Positions 1 through 9,596 of a stretch of 41,568 nucleotides of DNA are shown piece by piece. Location of the stretch: NCBI GenBank assembly GCA_902542925.1, contig CACBWF010000001.1:1-41568 (forward strand). The letters run 5' to 3'. The notes below the pieces were generated by a model. That model had not been told where the DNA came from. It worked only from the letters and a program-made list of their open reading frames with translations, and did no database searches. Position numbers and translations under genes: made by a program. Position 1 is the stretch's first letter. Every line of letters begins with the position of its first letter. This DNA is from an uncultured Alphaproteobacteria bacterium. GTDB lineage: Bacteria; Pseudomonadota; Alphaproteobacteria; Methylaequorales; Methylaequoraceae.

Positions 1-1
1 A

Positions 2-490
2 GGTATTCAAGATAAAAAAAAAAGACTTATAGCAAATTATGCTTCTGATTTATCTGAAAAAGATTCTCACGGTAACGTTCAACTTTCCGGTACTGGAAGT
101 TTAGGGGATTACTTAGTAAACCAGATTAAACAAAATTTAAAAATAAGTAGAGTAAGAGCAGATACATTTGGTTATATGCAGAGAAGTTTTCTGGGTTGTT
201 CCTCTGAGGTTGATAAAAAAGAGGCAATGTTAATTGGGAAAAAAGCATTTGATTATTCATTAAATTCCAAAAAATCATTTTCTGTTTCAATTATCCCAAG
301 AAATAAATTTTCATTACCATACTCTGTCAAATATGGAACAAATGCACTTTCAGATATTGCCGCAAAAACAAAATACTTAGATAAAAAATTTATTAATAAA
401 GATGAAAATTTTATTACTCAAAGTTTCATTAAATATGCAAAGCCTTTAATAGGTAACGAAATTCCTAGATTTGTAACCTCCATCAGGTAA
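2..490 (+). CDS. Pyrophosphate-dependent 6-phosphofructokinase, C-terminal part (5' truncated by window edge)
   Basis: Frame 2 is open from the window edge to TAA at 488-490. The translation contains DSHGNVQLSGTGSLGDYL and SRVRADTFGYMQRSFLGCSSEVDKKEA, typical of PPi-type phosphofructokinases. Confidence 0.85.
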   Translation, partial: GIQDKKKRLIANYASDLSEKDSHGNVQLSGTGSLGDYLVNQIKQNLKISRVRADTFGYMQRSFLGCSSEVDKKEAMLIGKKAFDYSLNSKKSFSVSIIPRNKFSLPYSVKYGTNALSDIAAKTKYLDKKFINKDENFITQSFIKYAKPLIGNEIPRFVTSIR

Positions 491-1772
491 TTTCTACCCT
501 GTAAATTACAACTCTTTCTTTTGTAGAATTAAGTTTATTAATTTGGTTGGTAGCTTTGCACACATTTTTTTCTTCACAATTATGGGTTGTAATTACTATA
601 TCAACTTCATTGTAATTTTTTTCAGCATTTTCTTTCTGATATAGAGATTTTATTGAAATATTGTATTTTTTTAAAATCTTTGAAATATCAGCAATAACAC
701 CTGCAACATCAAATGTTTTTATTCTGAAATAATATGAACCATATCTTTCATCAATTTTGAAGTAATCTTTAATGGCCAAAATTCCGGTATTTTTATAATT
801 TTTTTTTGAATAATTTGTAAGTGATATTCTTTCTAAGTCAGAAAGTACTGAGGTGGCAGTTGGGAGCGCCCCAGCGCCCTCACCTTGAAAAAAAAATTTT
901 TTTGAACTGTCGGTCTCAATCATTATACCATTAAAAACATTGTCAACCTTTCCAAGTAATGATTCTTTATTAACTAAAGCAGGGTAAACAAATTGCATGA
1001 CTTTAGATTTTACAATTTTAGTTATACCTAATAATTTTATTTTAAAACCAAGTTCGTCTGCATATTTAAGATCTGTATACTGAATATTTTCAATGCCTGA
1101 AACAAAAACTTTGTCAAAATCGATTTTATTGTTAAATGAAATAGATGACATTATTGACAATTTATGTGCTGTGTCCATTCCATTTATGTCAAAAGATGGG
1201 TCTGCCTCTGCATATCCGTAAGCTTTGGCATCGTTAAGTATAGTTTTGAAATCTTTTTTTGTCTCTAACATCTTCGATAAAATATAATTTGAAGTTCCAT
1301 TAAGTATTCCACTAATTTTTTTTATTGTATTTGAAACTAAGAAATTGTTTATTACTGTAATGATAGGGATTCCTCCAGCTACTGACGCTTCATAGCCAAC
1401 AAGTACATTTTGAGAATCAGCCAATTTTAAGATATAATTCCCATGCTTTGATAGTAGTGCTTTGTTTGCTGTGATTACATGTTTTTTTTTTTTCAATGCA
1501 TCAATTATTATTTCTTTTGCTACACCATCAGAACCACCAATTAGTTCTAGTAACAAATCGTAATCAGAGAAATTTAAAAAACTATTTGCATCAGAGAAAA
1601 TTTTTGTTTTTTTTAAACCTTTAAAATCTCTTGATTTTCTTGAAGCAATGGCAGTAATTTTAATTTTTCTACCAATTTTCTTTTCAATTTTTTTTCTGTT
1701 TTTTCTTAAAAGAATTAATACACCGTTACCTACAGTACCTACTCCAGCAATAGCAATCTTTAAATCGTCCAT
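483..1772 (-). CDS. hom: Homoserine dehydrogenase with C-terminal ACT domain
   Basis: 429 aa. N-terminal IAIAGVGTVGNGV nucleotide-binding motif, NGTSNYILSKM and ADPSFDINGMDTAHKL motifs, C-terminal ACT-like region. Confidence 0.95.
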   Translation of the reverse strand: MDDLKIAIAGVGTVGNGVLILLRKNRKKIEKKIGRKIKITAIASRKSRDFKGLKKTKIFSDANSFLNFSDYDLLLELIGGSDGVAKEIIIDALKKKKHVITANKALLSKHGNYILKLADSQNVLVGYEASVAGGIPIITVINNFLVSNTIKKISGILNGTSNYILSKMLETKKDFKTILNDAKAYGYAEADPSFDINGMDTAHKLSIMSSISFNNKIDFDKVFVSGIENIQYTDLKYADELGFKIKLLGITKIVKSKVMQFVYPALVNKESLLGKVDNVFNGIMIETDSSKKFFFQGEGAGALPTATSVLSDLERISLTNYSKKNYKNTGILAIKDYFKIDERYGSYYFRIKTFDVAGVIADISKILKKYNISIKSLYQKENAEKNYNEVDIVITTHNCEEKNVCKATNQINKLNSTKERVVIYRVEIT

Positions 1773-1776
1773 TATA

Positions 1777-2676
1777 TCAGTAAATTAGGTAAATTTCTGT
1801 CCTTTGATTTGCATTAGTACCTGCAGGCATGACTTCGTGGAACAAGGGTTTTGAATCAGAAACTGCTTCGGTAATCAATTTATCTAAAGGAAACTTATTT
1901 TTAACAAACACTGAGGCAACAGCTTGTGCCCGTTTGTCAGAAATTACAAAATTAACCATTTTATGCTTTAAAATGTCCATATCTTTTGTTCTAGTACTTG
2001 CATGTCCAACTATTTTTACAATCGCATCTTTTTCATTTGCAAGTTTAAGCACTTTCATAATCTTTTTATACCCATCTCTATTTAAAGAACTTGAGCCAGA
2101 GTTAAAATTTATTGTTGCTATTTTAAATTGAATTTTATTTTTGAGTTCAAGCTTTTTTACGACATTTCCCTCTAGCTTTTCATCTATCCTGTTTTCTATT
2201 TTTTCAATATTACTTTCATCTTGTAATGGAGAACTAAATTCATCTTTTAATGGAGAACTAAATTCATCTTTTAATGGAGAACTAAATTCAGATTCAATAT
2301 TTTTATCTTCAGAAATATTATTTACCTCTACATTTTCAACCTCAACACTTTCTAAAACTTCCTCCGAAACATTTTCTTCTTCAAAATTTGATTCATCATT
2401 AACTATTTCTTCTTGCGGCTCAGTATCATTATTTTCAGAAATTTCTTCTTTTTTGCTTTCATCAGCTTTGGCTTCTTTTCCCTCAGATGAAAGTATTTCT
2501 TCAGATTCTTCGTTCTCACTTTTACCGCTAAATACAGAACTAACATACTCGTAACTATTTTCGGTATATTCGGAAATTTTTCCGGAAATTGCACCAATAG
2601 TTTCACAAGAGGTTAATTGCAAAATTAAAATAAAAGAAAAAAAGAATTTTAAAAGTCTGTTTAAAAAAATATTCAT
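1777..2676 (-). CDS. OmpA-family C-terminal domain lipoprotein with acidic, repeat-containing linker
   Basis: The ORF extends to 2715, but the ATG at 2676 gives a signal peptide with lipobox (MNIFLNRLLKFFFSFILILQLTSC). The C-terminus resembles OmpA/MotB (INFNSGSSSLNRDGYKKI...VGHAS...NQRTEIYLIY). Confidence 0.75.
   Translation of the reverse strand: MNIFLNRLLKFFFSFILILQLTSCETIGAISGKISEYTENSYEYVSSVFSGKSENEESEEILSSEGKEAKADESKKEEISENNDTEPQEEIVNDESNFEEENVSEEVLESVEVENVEVNNISEDKNIESEFSSPLKDEFSSPLKDEFSSPLQDESNIEKIENRIDEKLEGNVVKKLELKNKIQFKIATINFNSGSSSLNRDGYKKIMKVLKLANEKDAIVKIVGHASTRTKDMDILKHKMVNFVISDKRAQAVASVFVKNKFPLDKLITEAVSDSKPLFHEVMPAGTNANQRTEIYLIY
2215..2290. repeat. In-frame 24-bp tandem repeat, about 3 copies
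   Basis: Units at 2215-2238, 2239-2262 and 2263-2286: ttcatctt(g/t)taatggagaactaaa. They encode SSPLKDEF-SSPLKDEF-SSPLQDE in the lipoprotein linker. Confidence 0.95.
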
Positions 2677-2704
2677 TTCATTATCATAAAGAGATTTTTT
2701 GATT

Positions 2705-3253
2705 CTAAAAACCATTTTTTAAAAATTCTTTTGCCAGTTTTTCGTATACCAAAGGAGTATTATCTATCAATTCCAATTCTTTTTGCTTTAGTTTCCTTAC
2801 AGGTCTTCCTGGATTTCCAGCCCACAATTCATTTTTTTTTACAATAGTTCCAGGAGGAATCAAACACCCAGCGGCAATAAATGAATATTGATTAATTTCT
2901 GCATTATCTAATATTATTGATCCCATCCCAATTAGTGAGTTTGAATGTATTTTACAGGCATGGATTGTAGCATTATGACCAATTGTAACATTATCCCCAA
3001 TTATTGTAGGTGAACCTGCCCCGCCGGTTGCTGAAAAGCCACCAGACGAAACATGAATTATTGTACCATCCTGAATATTTGTTTTCTCTCCAATTGAAAT
3101 AAAATTTACATCCGCACGAATTGTACAGTTGAACCACACGCTACTATTTTTTTTAATTTCTACACTGCCAATTACATTTGAACCTTCTGCAACAAAAACT
3201 GTTTTGTCAATTTTTGGTTTTTTATTTAAATATTTTGAGATTTCAAAGACCAT
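2705..3253 (-). CDS. Gamma-carbonic-anhydrase-like left-handed beta-helix protein
   Basis: Hexapeptide-repeat protein with SSVWFNCTIRADVNFISIGEKTNIQDGTIIHV and IGDNVTIGHNATIHACKI. Confidence 0.9.
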   Translation of the reverse strand: MVFEISKYLNKKPKIDKTVFVAEGSNVIGSVEIKKNSSVWFNCTIRADVNFISIGEKTNIQDGTIIHVSSGGFSATGGAGSPTIIGDNVTIGHNATIHACKIHSNSLIGMGSIILDNAEINQYSFIAAGCLIPPGTIVKKNELWAGNPGRPVRKLKQKELELIDNTPLVYEKLAKEFLKNGF

Positions 3254-3267
3254 TTTTCATATCAAGT

Positions 3268-4299
3268 TTAAGGTACAGTAATTATATTATTTAAACCCTC
3301 ATCCTCTTTGAGTCCAAACATTAAATTCATATTTTGAACCGCTTGACCAGATGCACCTTTAATTAAATTATCAATAACACTAATAATTATAATTGTATTA
3401 TTTTTTTTGTTTTCATAAACTGCAAATGAAATTAAATTTGTTCCTACTACTTTTGAAATTTCAGGATTTTGATTTTCTCCTAAAATCTTTACAAATGCAC
3501 AATTTTTAAAATATTCAAGAAAAAAACTTCTTAAATCATTTGCTTCAATATTTAAATTTTTAATAAAAATTGTTGATTGTAGTCCTCTTGAGAGAGGTAA
3601 AAGTTGAGTTAAAAATGTCATAGAAAAATTCTTACATATCTTGTTCATTTCTTGTTCAATTTCATATTGATGTCTATGGGAACATACGTTGTATGGAAAA
3701 AAATTTTGGTTTAAATTCATAAATTGTTTTTGTTCTGTTACTTTTTTGCCAGCCCCGCTAACTCCAGATTTAGAATCAACAAATATATCTAATTTTTTTT
3801 TAATTATATTTGACTTCAAAATTGGAATTATTGGGATTAGAATTGACGTTGGGTAACATCCAGGATTAGAAACAAAATTTGCTTTTTTGATTAGATTGGA
3901 ATTAAGTTCCGGCAAACCATATAAAAACAATGAATTTTTTTTCTTAGATTTATGTTTAATATTATAAACTTTGTTATATAAAGAAATATCATCAAATCTA
4001 TAATCAGCTGACAAGTCAATTACTTTTGATGCATCAATATCATTTAAAATCTTTTGAGACTCACCATGAGGAAGGCAACTGAAAACTAAATCAGAATTTT
4101 TAAAATTATAATCTTGATAGTTAATAATTTTTTTTTTCGGAATATTAGTATTTTTTTGGAAAATTTCAGTTAGACTCATTCCCACTGTCTTATTCCCAAA
4201 AACAGCATCTATATAGATATTACTATGATTAGTTAAAATAGAAACTAATTGTGTTCCAGTGAAACCTGCAACTCCGAATATTGAAACTTTGATTCCCAT
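3268..4299 (-). CDS. argC: N-acetyl-gamma-glutamyl-phosphate reductase
   Basis: Start set at the internal ATG at 4299 (MGIKVSIFGVAGFTGTQLV). SNPGCYPTS active-site cysteine motif and VDSKSGVSGAG. Confidence 0.95.
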   Translation of the reverse strand: MGIKVSIFGVAGFTGTQLVSILTNHSNIYIDAVFGNKTVGMSLTEIFQKNTNIPKKKIINYQDYNFKNSDLVFSCLPHGESQKILNDIDASKVIDLSADYRFDDISLYNKVYNIKHKSKKKNSLFLYGLPELNSNLIKKANFVSNPGCYPTSILIPIIPILKSNIIKKKLDIFVDSKSGVSGAGKKVTEQKQFMNLNQNFFPYNVCSHRHQYEIEQEMNKICKNFSMTFLTQLLPLSRGLQSTIFIKNLNIEANDLRSFFLEYFKNCAFVKILGENQNPEISKVVGTNLISFAVYENKKNNTIIIISVIDNLIKGASGQAVQNMNLMFGLKEDEGLNNIITVP

Positions 4300-4312
4300 G
4301 TTAAAGAATGCA

Positions 4313-4780
4313 TTAGCGTTTGGAAAATTGTGGTTTTCTTCTTGCCTTATGCCGTCCGTACTTCTTTCTTTCAACCTTCCTTGAGTCTCTAGTTAAAAAA
4401 CCTAATTTCTTCAATCGTTCTCTTAGCTCAGGTTCAAATTCGACTAATGCTCTGCTAATACCATGTCTTAGTGCTCCAGCTTGTCCAGACAAGCCACCAC
4501 CTTTAACTGTTGAATATATTTCTACATTTGAAAATCTATCAGTCTTTTTTAAAGGTTCTTCTAAAATCATTCTTAAAACATCTCTTGAAAAGTATTTGTC
4601 ACTACTTTTTCCATTGACTTCAATCTTACCATTACCTGATTTAATCCAGACACGGGAAACTGATTCTTTTCTTCTACCAGTAGCATAGGACCGACCAAGT
4701 TTATCCAAATTTGGCTTTTTTTCATCTATTTTATCAAGTGGAACAGATAAATTAGGTTTTTTTTCTATTTTTTCATTCAT
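4313..4780 (-). CDS. rpsI: 30S ribosomal protein S9
   Basis: [27 protein letters not shown]... ending [18 protein letters not shown]. Overlaps rplM by 4 bp. Confidence 0.98.
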   Translation of the reverse strand: MNEKIEKKPNLSVPLDKIDEKKPNLDKLGRSYATGRRKESVSRVWIKSGNGKIEVNGKSSDKYFSRDVLRMILEEPLKKTDRFSNVEIYSTVKGGGLSGQAGALRHGISRALVEFEPELRERLKKLGFLTRDSRKVERKKYGRHKARRKPQFSKR

Positions 4781-5232
4781 CCATTTTTCCTATTCATTGA
4801 TAAAAAATTTATTTCTCTTGGCTTTTGTGCTACCAATGAATGATTCTCTTCAGCAAAGACCTTTAAATTTGAAAGTTGTTTTCTTGCTAGTTTATTATTA
4901 CTCAGCATTCTTTTTATAGCCATTTTTAGCAAGTTTTCTGGCTGTTTACTATATAGAATATCTTCGGCAGTCCTTGATTTTATTCCACCAGGATAGCCAG
5001 TATGTCTATAATAGGTTTTCTGCTTAAGTTTTTTCCCTTTAAGCTTAACCTTACTGGCATTAATGATGACTACATTATCTCCACAATCCATATGCGGAGT
5101 ATAATTAGGTTTGTGTTTACCTCTAAGTAGAATGGAAACATAAGATGCAAGTCTTCCAAGAACTGCTCCTTCTGCATTGATTAAAATCCATTCTTTTGAA
5201 ATTTCTTTCTGTTTTAAACTTGTAGTTTTCAT
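4777..5232 (-). CDS. rplM: 50S ribosomal protein L13
   Basis: [45 protein letters not shown]...[10 protein letters not shown]. Confidence 0.98.
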   Translation of the reverse strand: MKTTSLKQKEISKEWILINAEGAVLGRLASYVSILLRGKHKPNYTPHMDCGDNVVIINASKVKLKGKKLKQKTYYRHTGYPGGIKSRTAEDILYSKQPENLLKMAIKRMLSNNKLARKQLSNLKVFAEENHSLVAQKPREINFLSMNRKNG

Positions 5233-5281
5233 AATTATTCCAAGTATTGATTGATAAAAAATAACCTAAAAAAGAATTGTG

Positions 5282-5629
5282 TCAACTATTTGAAAAAAAA
5301 GTTTGTGAATGTGCCCAATTAATATATTTCTCATTCAAACAACTAGACTCAATTAGTGAAATAAATGGAATTTCATAATTATGAATTTTTTTTAAATTTT
5401 TAATAAATTCTTTTTTTGCAACTTGGGTTTTAATAACCATTACAACCTCATTACTATTGCAAAACTTGTTTCCTTCAGTATAGTATGAATTAACCCCAGG
5501 TAGAACATTAATGCATGCAGACAGGTTATTTGTAATTAAATATTTAGCTATTCTCCTAGCTTCTTTATTTGAAGAAGTTGTTGTATAGTACATATAAATT
5601 TTTCTTTTCTTATTAACAACTTTACTCAT
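5282..5629 (-). CDS. cutA: Divalent-cation tolerance protein CutA
   Basis: NKEARRIAKYLITNNLSACINVLPGVNSYYTEG...EVVMVIKTQ...HNYEIPFI. Confidence 0.85.
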   Translation of the reverse strand: MSKVVNKKRKIYMYYTTTSSNKEARRIAKYLITNNLSACINVLPGVNSYYTEGNKFCNSNEVVMVIKTQVAKKEFIKNLKKIHNYEIPFISLIESSCLNEKYINWAHSQTFFSNS

Positions 5630-5682
5630 ATTAATTCATTTTAATTAAAATATATTTTTCATTCAAATTTGTTTTTTGAAAT

Positions 5683-6015
5683 TTATTTAGACTGTAAAAT
5701 ATTGTCAATCTTCTTGCTAATGATTTCTAGATTAAAAATGATATCTTCTTTATCAATTGAGGTTTTTTTTATTTTAATTTTTTCATTATCAATTTTTTTT
5801 ATTGCTCCTTTTATTGAATAGTTTTGATTATAAAGTAAATCAATTATTTTTTTTAAAAGTAAAATATTGTCTAAAGAATAATATCTTCTTCCATTGGTTT
5901 TTTGAATAGGTTTCAAATCTCTAAATTTTGTTTCCCAAAATCTAATTACATGCTTTTCAATATTTAATTCTTTTGAAACTTCAGTTATATTTTTTAAGGC
6001 TCTAATATTTTTCAT
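5683..6015 (-). CDS. MerR-family transcriptional regulator
   Basis: ITEVSKELNIEKHVIRFWETKFRDLKPIQKTNGRRYYSLDNILLLKKI; located directly downstream of ihfA. Confidence 0.9.
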   Translation of the reverse strand: MKNIRALKNITEVSKELNIEKHVIRFWETKFRDLKPIQKTNGRRYYSLDNILLLKKIIDLLYNQNYSIKGAIKKIDNEKIKIKKTSIDKEDIIFNLEIISKKIDNILQSK

Positions 6016-6018
6016 AAA

Positions 6019-6303
6019 TTAACGATTTATCTTCTTTATAAGTAGACTGGAGGGTTTAAATGTGACAACTTTTCTTGCTGAAATTTTAAACTCTTGCATA
6101 GTTTTGGGATTTCTACCAACTCTTTCTTCTTTTTTTCTTAATTTAAACGTACCAAAGTTCGAAATTTTCATCTGTTTACCCTCTGATAATGTTTTAAGAA
6201 TTATTTTGAGCATAATATCGAGTACTTCAGCCGATTCATTTTTTGATAGTCCGACGGATTCAAATAAATTTTCTACGATTTTTGCTTTTGTTAGAGTTTC
6301 CAT
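6019..6303 (-). CDS. ihfA: Integration host factor alpha subunit / HU-family protein
   Basis: 94 aa, MKISNFGTFKLRKKEERVGRNPKTMQEFKISARKVVTFKPS. Confidence 0.9.
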   Translation of the reverse strand: METLTKAKIVENLFESVGLSKNESAEVLDIMLKIILKTLSEGKQMKISNFGTFKLRKKEERVGRNPKTMQEFKISARKVVTFKPSSLLIKKINR

Positions 6304-6329
6304 AAATTCCTTTTTGAATTATTTTAATA

Positions 6330-7286
6330 TCAAAATTCAATAATACAACTTCCCCATGTTAATCCTCCCCCAATTGCACATAGTGCCAATATATCGCCTC
6401 CATTTATTAAACTCTTGTTTACTGCGGAAGAAATTGCTAAAGGTATAGAGGCAGCAGAAGTGTTTGCGTGTAAATCAACTGTTTTTATTATTTTATCATC
6501 TGAGATTCCAATTCTTTTTGCAACACCATTTATAATTCTCATGTTGGCTTGATGAGGTATTAACCATTTGACATCTTTAGTTTTTTTTTTACAATCTTCT
6601 AAAGATTTAATAGTTGAGTCTGTTAGTTTTGTAACGGCTTGCTTGAAAATGTCTTGCCCTTTCATTCTAATTTTACCAACTTTTTGATTTAAAGATGGGC
6701 CACCATCAGCATGCAAACTTTTTTCCCAAGAACCATCAGAATAAATATTAGAAGATAAAATACCGGTTTTTTTTCTGACCGCTCTTAAGACAACTGCTCC
6801 GGCTCCATCGCCAAATAAAACACAAGTTCTTCTATCTTTCCAATCAACTATTTTAGATAAAGTCTCAGCACCTATTACTAAAATGTTTTTTGCCTTACCT
6901 GATTTAATTAAACAATCAGAAATATGTAATGAGTAAATAAATCCCGAACAAACAGCTTGCACATCAAATGAGGGAACTGAACCTAGTTTAAAATAATTTT
7001 GTATTTTACATGCTGTTGCAGGAAATGTCTGATCAGGAGTTGTAGTTGCACATAAGATATAATCTAAATCTTTGGCATTTATACCAGCGGATTTAATAGC
7101 ATTTTTAGATGCTTCAATTGCAAGATCTGAGGTCAGTTCATTTTTATCTGCTATATGTCTTTGTTTAATTCCCGTTCTTGACAATATCCATTCATTATTT
7201 GTTTCAACTATTTTTGATAATTCAGCATTAGTAAGAATTTTTTTGGGTAGAAAATGTCCTGTACCAATGACTTGTGAATGTATCAT
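6330..7286 (-). CDS. fabH: 3-oxoacyl-ACP synthase III
   Basis: IGTGHFLPKKILTNAEL, DVQAVCSGFIYSLHIS active-site Cys, IPHQANMRI, HANTSAASIPLAI. Confidence 0.97.
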   Translation of the reverse strand: MIHSQVIGTGHFLPKKILTNAELSKIVETNNEWILSRTGIKQRHIADKNELTSDLAIEASKNAIKSAGINAKDLDYILCATTTPDQTFPATACKIQNYFKLGSVPSFDVQAVCSGFIYSLHISDCLIKSGKAKNILVIGAETLSKIVDWKDRRTCVLFGDGAGAVVLRAVRKKTGILSSNIYSDGSWEKSLHADGGPSLNQKVGKIRMKGQDIFKQAVTKLTDSTIKSLEDCKKKTKDVKWLIPHQANMRIINGVAKRIGISDDKIIKTVDLHANTSAASIPLAISSAVNKSLINGGDILALCAIGGGLTWGSCIIEF

Positions 7287-7287
7287 T

Positions 7288-8304
7288 TTAATTAAATTTT
7301 GAATGTTTTGTTAAAATACTTCTTATTTCATCATTATAATTATTTTCAATTAAACCTACTGCAACTGAAATTGCATTTGAGAAACCAAAAGCATCTGTAC
7401 CCCCATGACTTTTGACAACAATACCATTTAAGCCTAATAATATTGCACCATTATATTTTCTTGGGTCAATTCTTGCTTTAAATCTATTTAGAGCAGGTTT
7501 TGAGAGTAAATAACCAAGTTTCGCTATAATTGAACTCTCATATGCATTTTTTAGAAAATTTAGAATCAAGTCTGCTACTCCCTCGGCTGTTTTTAATGCA
7601 ATATTACCTGAAAATCCGTCTGTTACAACTACATCTACCTCACCTTTATTAATATCGTTACCCTCAATAAACCCGTGAAAGTCTATATCTTTCACATTTT
7701 TTTCTAACTCTTCAAATGTTTTCCTAACAATACTATTTCCTTTAACTTCCTCAGAACCAACATTTAAGACAGCAACTTTTGGTTTTTTTTTTGCTAAAAC
7801 TAACTTTGAGAAAACTTCTCCCATTATTGCAAATTGTATCAAATTTTCATGTGTACATTCTATATTAGCACCTAAATCTAAAATTATATTTTCACCTCTC
7901 ATTGTTGGCATAAGTCCAGCAATTGCTGGTCTATTAATACCTGGTATGGTTTTTAAAACGAACTTTGAAATTGCCATTAATGCACCGGTATTTCCTGCAG
8001 AAACAAGCCCATCACTTTTCTTTTCATTCACATCGTTAATAGCCAAACGCAAGCTTGATTTTTTTAATTTTCTTAAAGCATCAACAGGTCCATCTTCTGA
8101 TTTGACAACTTCATCAGTATGAAAGAACTCAAAGTTTTTAAATGACCTAAATTTATTTAATTCATCAAAAACTTTTTGTTTATCCCCAAATAACCTAAAA
8201 TGTACTTTGGGAAAGATTTTAGATGCTTTATATATTCCTTCAATAGTTGTTACTGGGCCTTTATCTCCGCCCATTACATCTACTGCTAAATTTATTCGTT
8301 TCAA
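7288..8304 (-). CDS. plsX: Phosphate acyltransferase PlsX
   Basis: INLAVDVMGGDKGP, SAGNTGALMAIS, TDGFSGNIALKTAEG. Confidence 0.97.
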   Translation of the reverse strand: MKRINLAVDVMGGDKGPVTTIEGIYKASKIFPKVHFRLFGDKQKVFDELNKFRSFKNFEFFHTDEVVKSEDGPVDALRKLKKSSLRLAINDVNEKKSDGLVSAGNTGALMAISKFVLKTIPGINRPAIAGLMPTMRGENIILDLGANIECTHENLIQFAIMGEVFSKLVLAKKKPKVAVLNVGSEEVKGNSIVRKTFEELEKNVKDIDFHGFIEGNDINKGEVDVVVTDGFSGNIALKTAEGVADLILNFLKNAYESSIIAKLGYLLSKPALNRFKARIDPRKYNGAILLGLNGIVVKSHGGTDAFGFSNAISVAVGLIENNYNDEIRSILTKHSKFN

Positions 8305-8322
8305 AACTAGGATCCAAAATTA

Positions 8323-8526
8323 TTATTCAATATTTTCTTCATCTTGAGCTTCTTTAAAGACAAGAATTTCTTTTTTAGAATAATAACCGCAAGAAGGACA
8401 TATATGATGACTAAGTTTAAGCTCTCCGCAGTTTTTACATTCAACGTAACTAGACTTTACAAGAAAATCATGAGATCTTCTTTTATTTCTTCTAGATGGA
8501 GTTGTTTTTCTCTTAGGTACAGCCAT
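8323..8526 (-). CDS. rpmF: 50S ribosomal protein L32 (four-Cys zinc type)
   Basis: Start set at the internal ATG at 8526 (MAVPKRKTTPSRRNKRRSHD). Zinc motif CKNCGELKLSHHICPSCGYY. Confidence 0.97.
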   Translation of the reverse strand: MAVPKRKTTPSRRNKRRSHDFLVKSSYVECKNCGELKLSHHICPSCGYYSKKEILVFKEAQDEENIE

Positions 8527-8590
8527 AATAAAAAAGTTTAAAAGTTTTTTATACAAAATTTAATAATAATAACAACATAATTTTTTTTTT

Positions 8591-9121
8591 TTAGACTTTA
8601 AAGAAATCAACTACAAAAATATCTTCAATTTTTTTCAATTTATTGTCAAATTTTTTGATAACTTTATAAAAATAATTTGAGACTTTGTCAGTCTTAAAAG
8701 ATTTATATGAATTAGATTTTGTTGCTATATTTTTTCTAATAGATTTTTTTAATAAATCAGTGTTTCCTTGGCTGCTTATTTTATTAAAACTTTGAGTGTA
8801 GTTAGATAATCTTCCATAAAAATTTTCGGCTAGTACTTTAATTTTTTTTCCAACAGATAAATCTGATACACCTAATTCTCTTAATGAAGCATCCATATCC
8901 TCAAAGAAAATATCAATTAATTTTTGTGACAAAATTTCATTTTCTTCTTTTTTTTTTATTATCCACAAAATAATTGAAAAATTTATTACAAGTACTTCAA
9001 ATCTACCTTCAAAATCGTCGCTAACATTACAAGTATCAAAAAAAAAAGGATTTCTTGAAATATTTATAATTTTATAATAAATCTTATTTTCGAGGTTTTC
9101 TGTGTTATTAAATAAACTCAT
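8591..9121 (-). CDS. Ubiquinol-cytochrome c chaperone family protein (CBP3-like)
   Basis: FEDMDASLRELGVSDLSVGKKIKVLAENFYGRL matches the family's conserved core. Start at ATG 9121 preferred over the upstream 9166 ORF start. Confidence 0.75.
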   Translation of the reverse strand: MSLFNNTENLENKIYYKIINISRNPFFFDTCNVSDDFEGRFEVLVINFSIILWIIKKKEENEILSQKLIDIFFEDMDASLRELGVSDLSVGKKIKVLAENFYGRLSNYTQSFNKISSQGNTDLLKKSIRKNIATKSNSYKSFKTDKVSNYFYKVIKKFDNKLKKIEDIFVVDFFKV

Positions 9122-9122
9122 A

Positions 9123-9593
9123 ATGTTAAAATATTCAAAAATAATATTTCTTTTTCTTTTTATCAATATAATTTCTTCATGTATAAATAAAAAAATTATA
9201 AATGGACAACTTCCTGAAAAAAGTCTAATTAAAACTCTTAAAGTCGGAAAAGATAAAAAAGATTTAGTTATCTCAATTTTAGGTTCTCCGACATTCCGTG
9301 GTCAACTCAATGATAATTCAATTTATTACGCAGAAGTTATAAGTGAGCAATTTGCTTTCCTTGACCCAGATATTAAAAATCAAAATGTCATTCAGTTAGA
9401 ATTTGACAAAGACAATACACTTAAAAATGTCTATTTATACGGAGTATCGGATAAAAACGAAATTGTGATGTCTCAAAGAAATACAGAAACTTTTGGAAGA
9501 GAGATAAGTTTTCTTGAACAAATTATTTCTAATATTGGACTTCCTGGTTTAGGTAGAGGACCCATTATTGGTAGTGGTAAAGCTGATAAATAG
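9123..9593 (+). CDS. bamE: Outer membrane assembly lipoprotein BamE (SmpA/OmlA family)
   Basis: Start at ATG 9123: MLKYSKIIFLFLFINIISSC lipobox. KVGKDKKDLVISILGSPTFRGQLNDNSIYYAE resembles the SmpA/OmlA fold. Confidence 0.8.
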   Translation: MLKYSKIIFLFLFINIISSCINKKIINGQLPEKSLIKTLKVGKDKKDLVISILGSPTFRGQLNDNSIYYAEVISEQFAFLDPDIKNQNVIQLEFDKDNTLKNVYLYGVSDKNEIVMSQRNTETFGREISFLEQIISNIGLPGLGRGPIIGSGKADK

Positions 9594-9596
9594 ATC

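Noticed and set aside
2141-2554. 137-aa plus-strand ORF, Ser-rich with NGELNSSF repeats
   Set aside because: Exactly antisense to the OmpA-like lipoprotein linker; its repeats and Ser bias are the complement of the acidic repeat region. No independent support.
4300-4374. N-terminal extension of argC ([25 protein letters not shown])
   Set aside because: It overlaps the rpsI 3' end, and the NAD(P)-binding motif begins right after the internal ATG at 4299, so the extension is probably not translated.
8581-8592. T12 tract after the bc1 chaperone stop as a terminator
   Set aside because: On the transcribed (minus) strand it is an A-tract, the wrong orientation for an intrinsic terminator, and no hairpin is evident.
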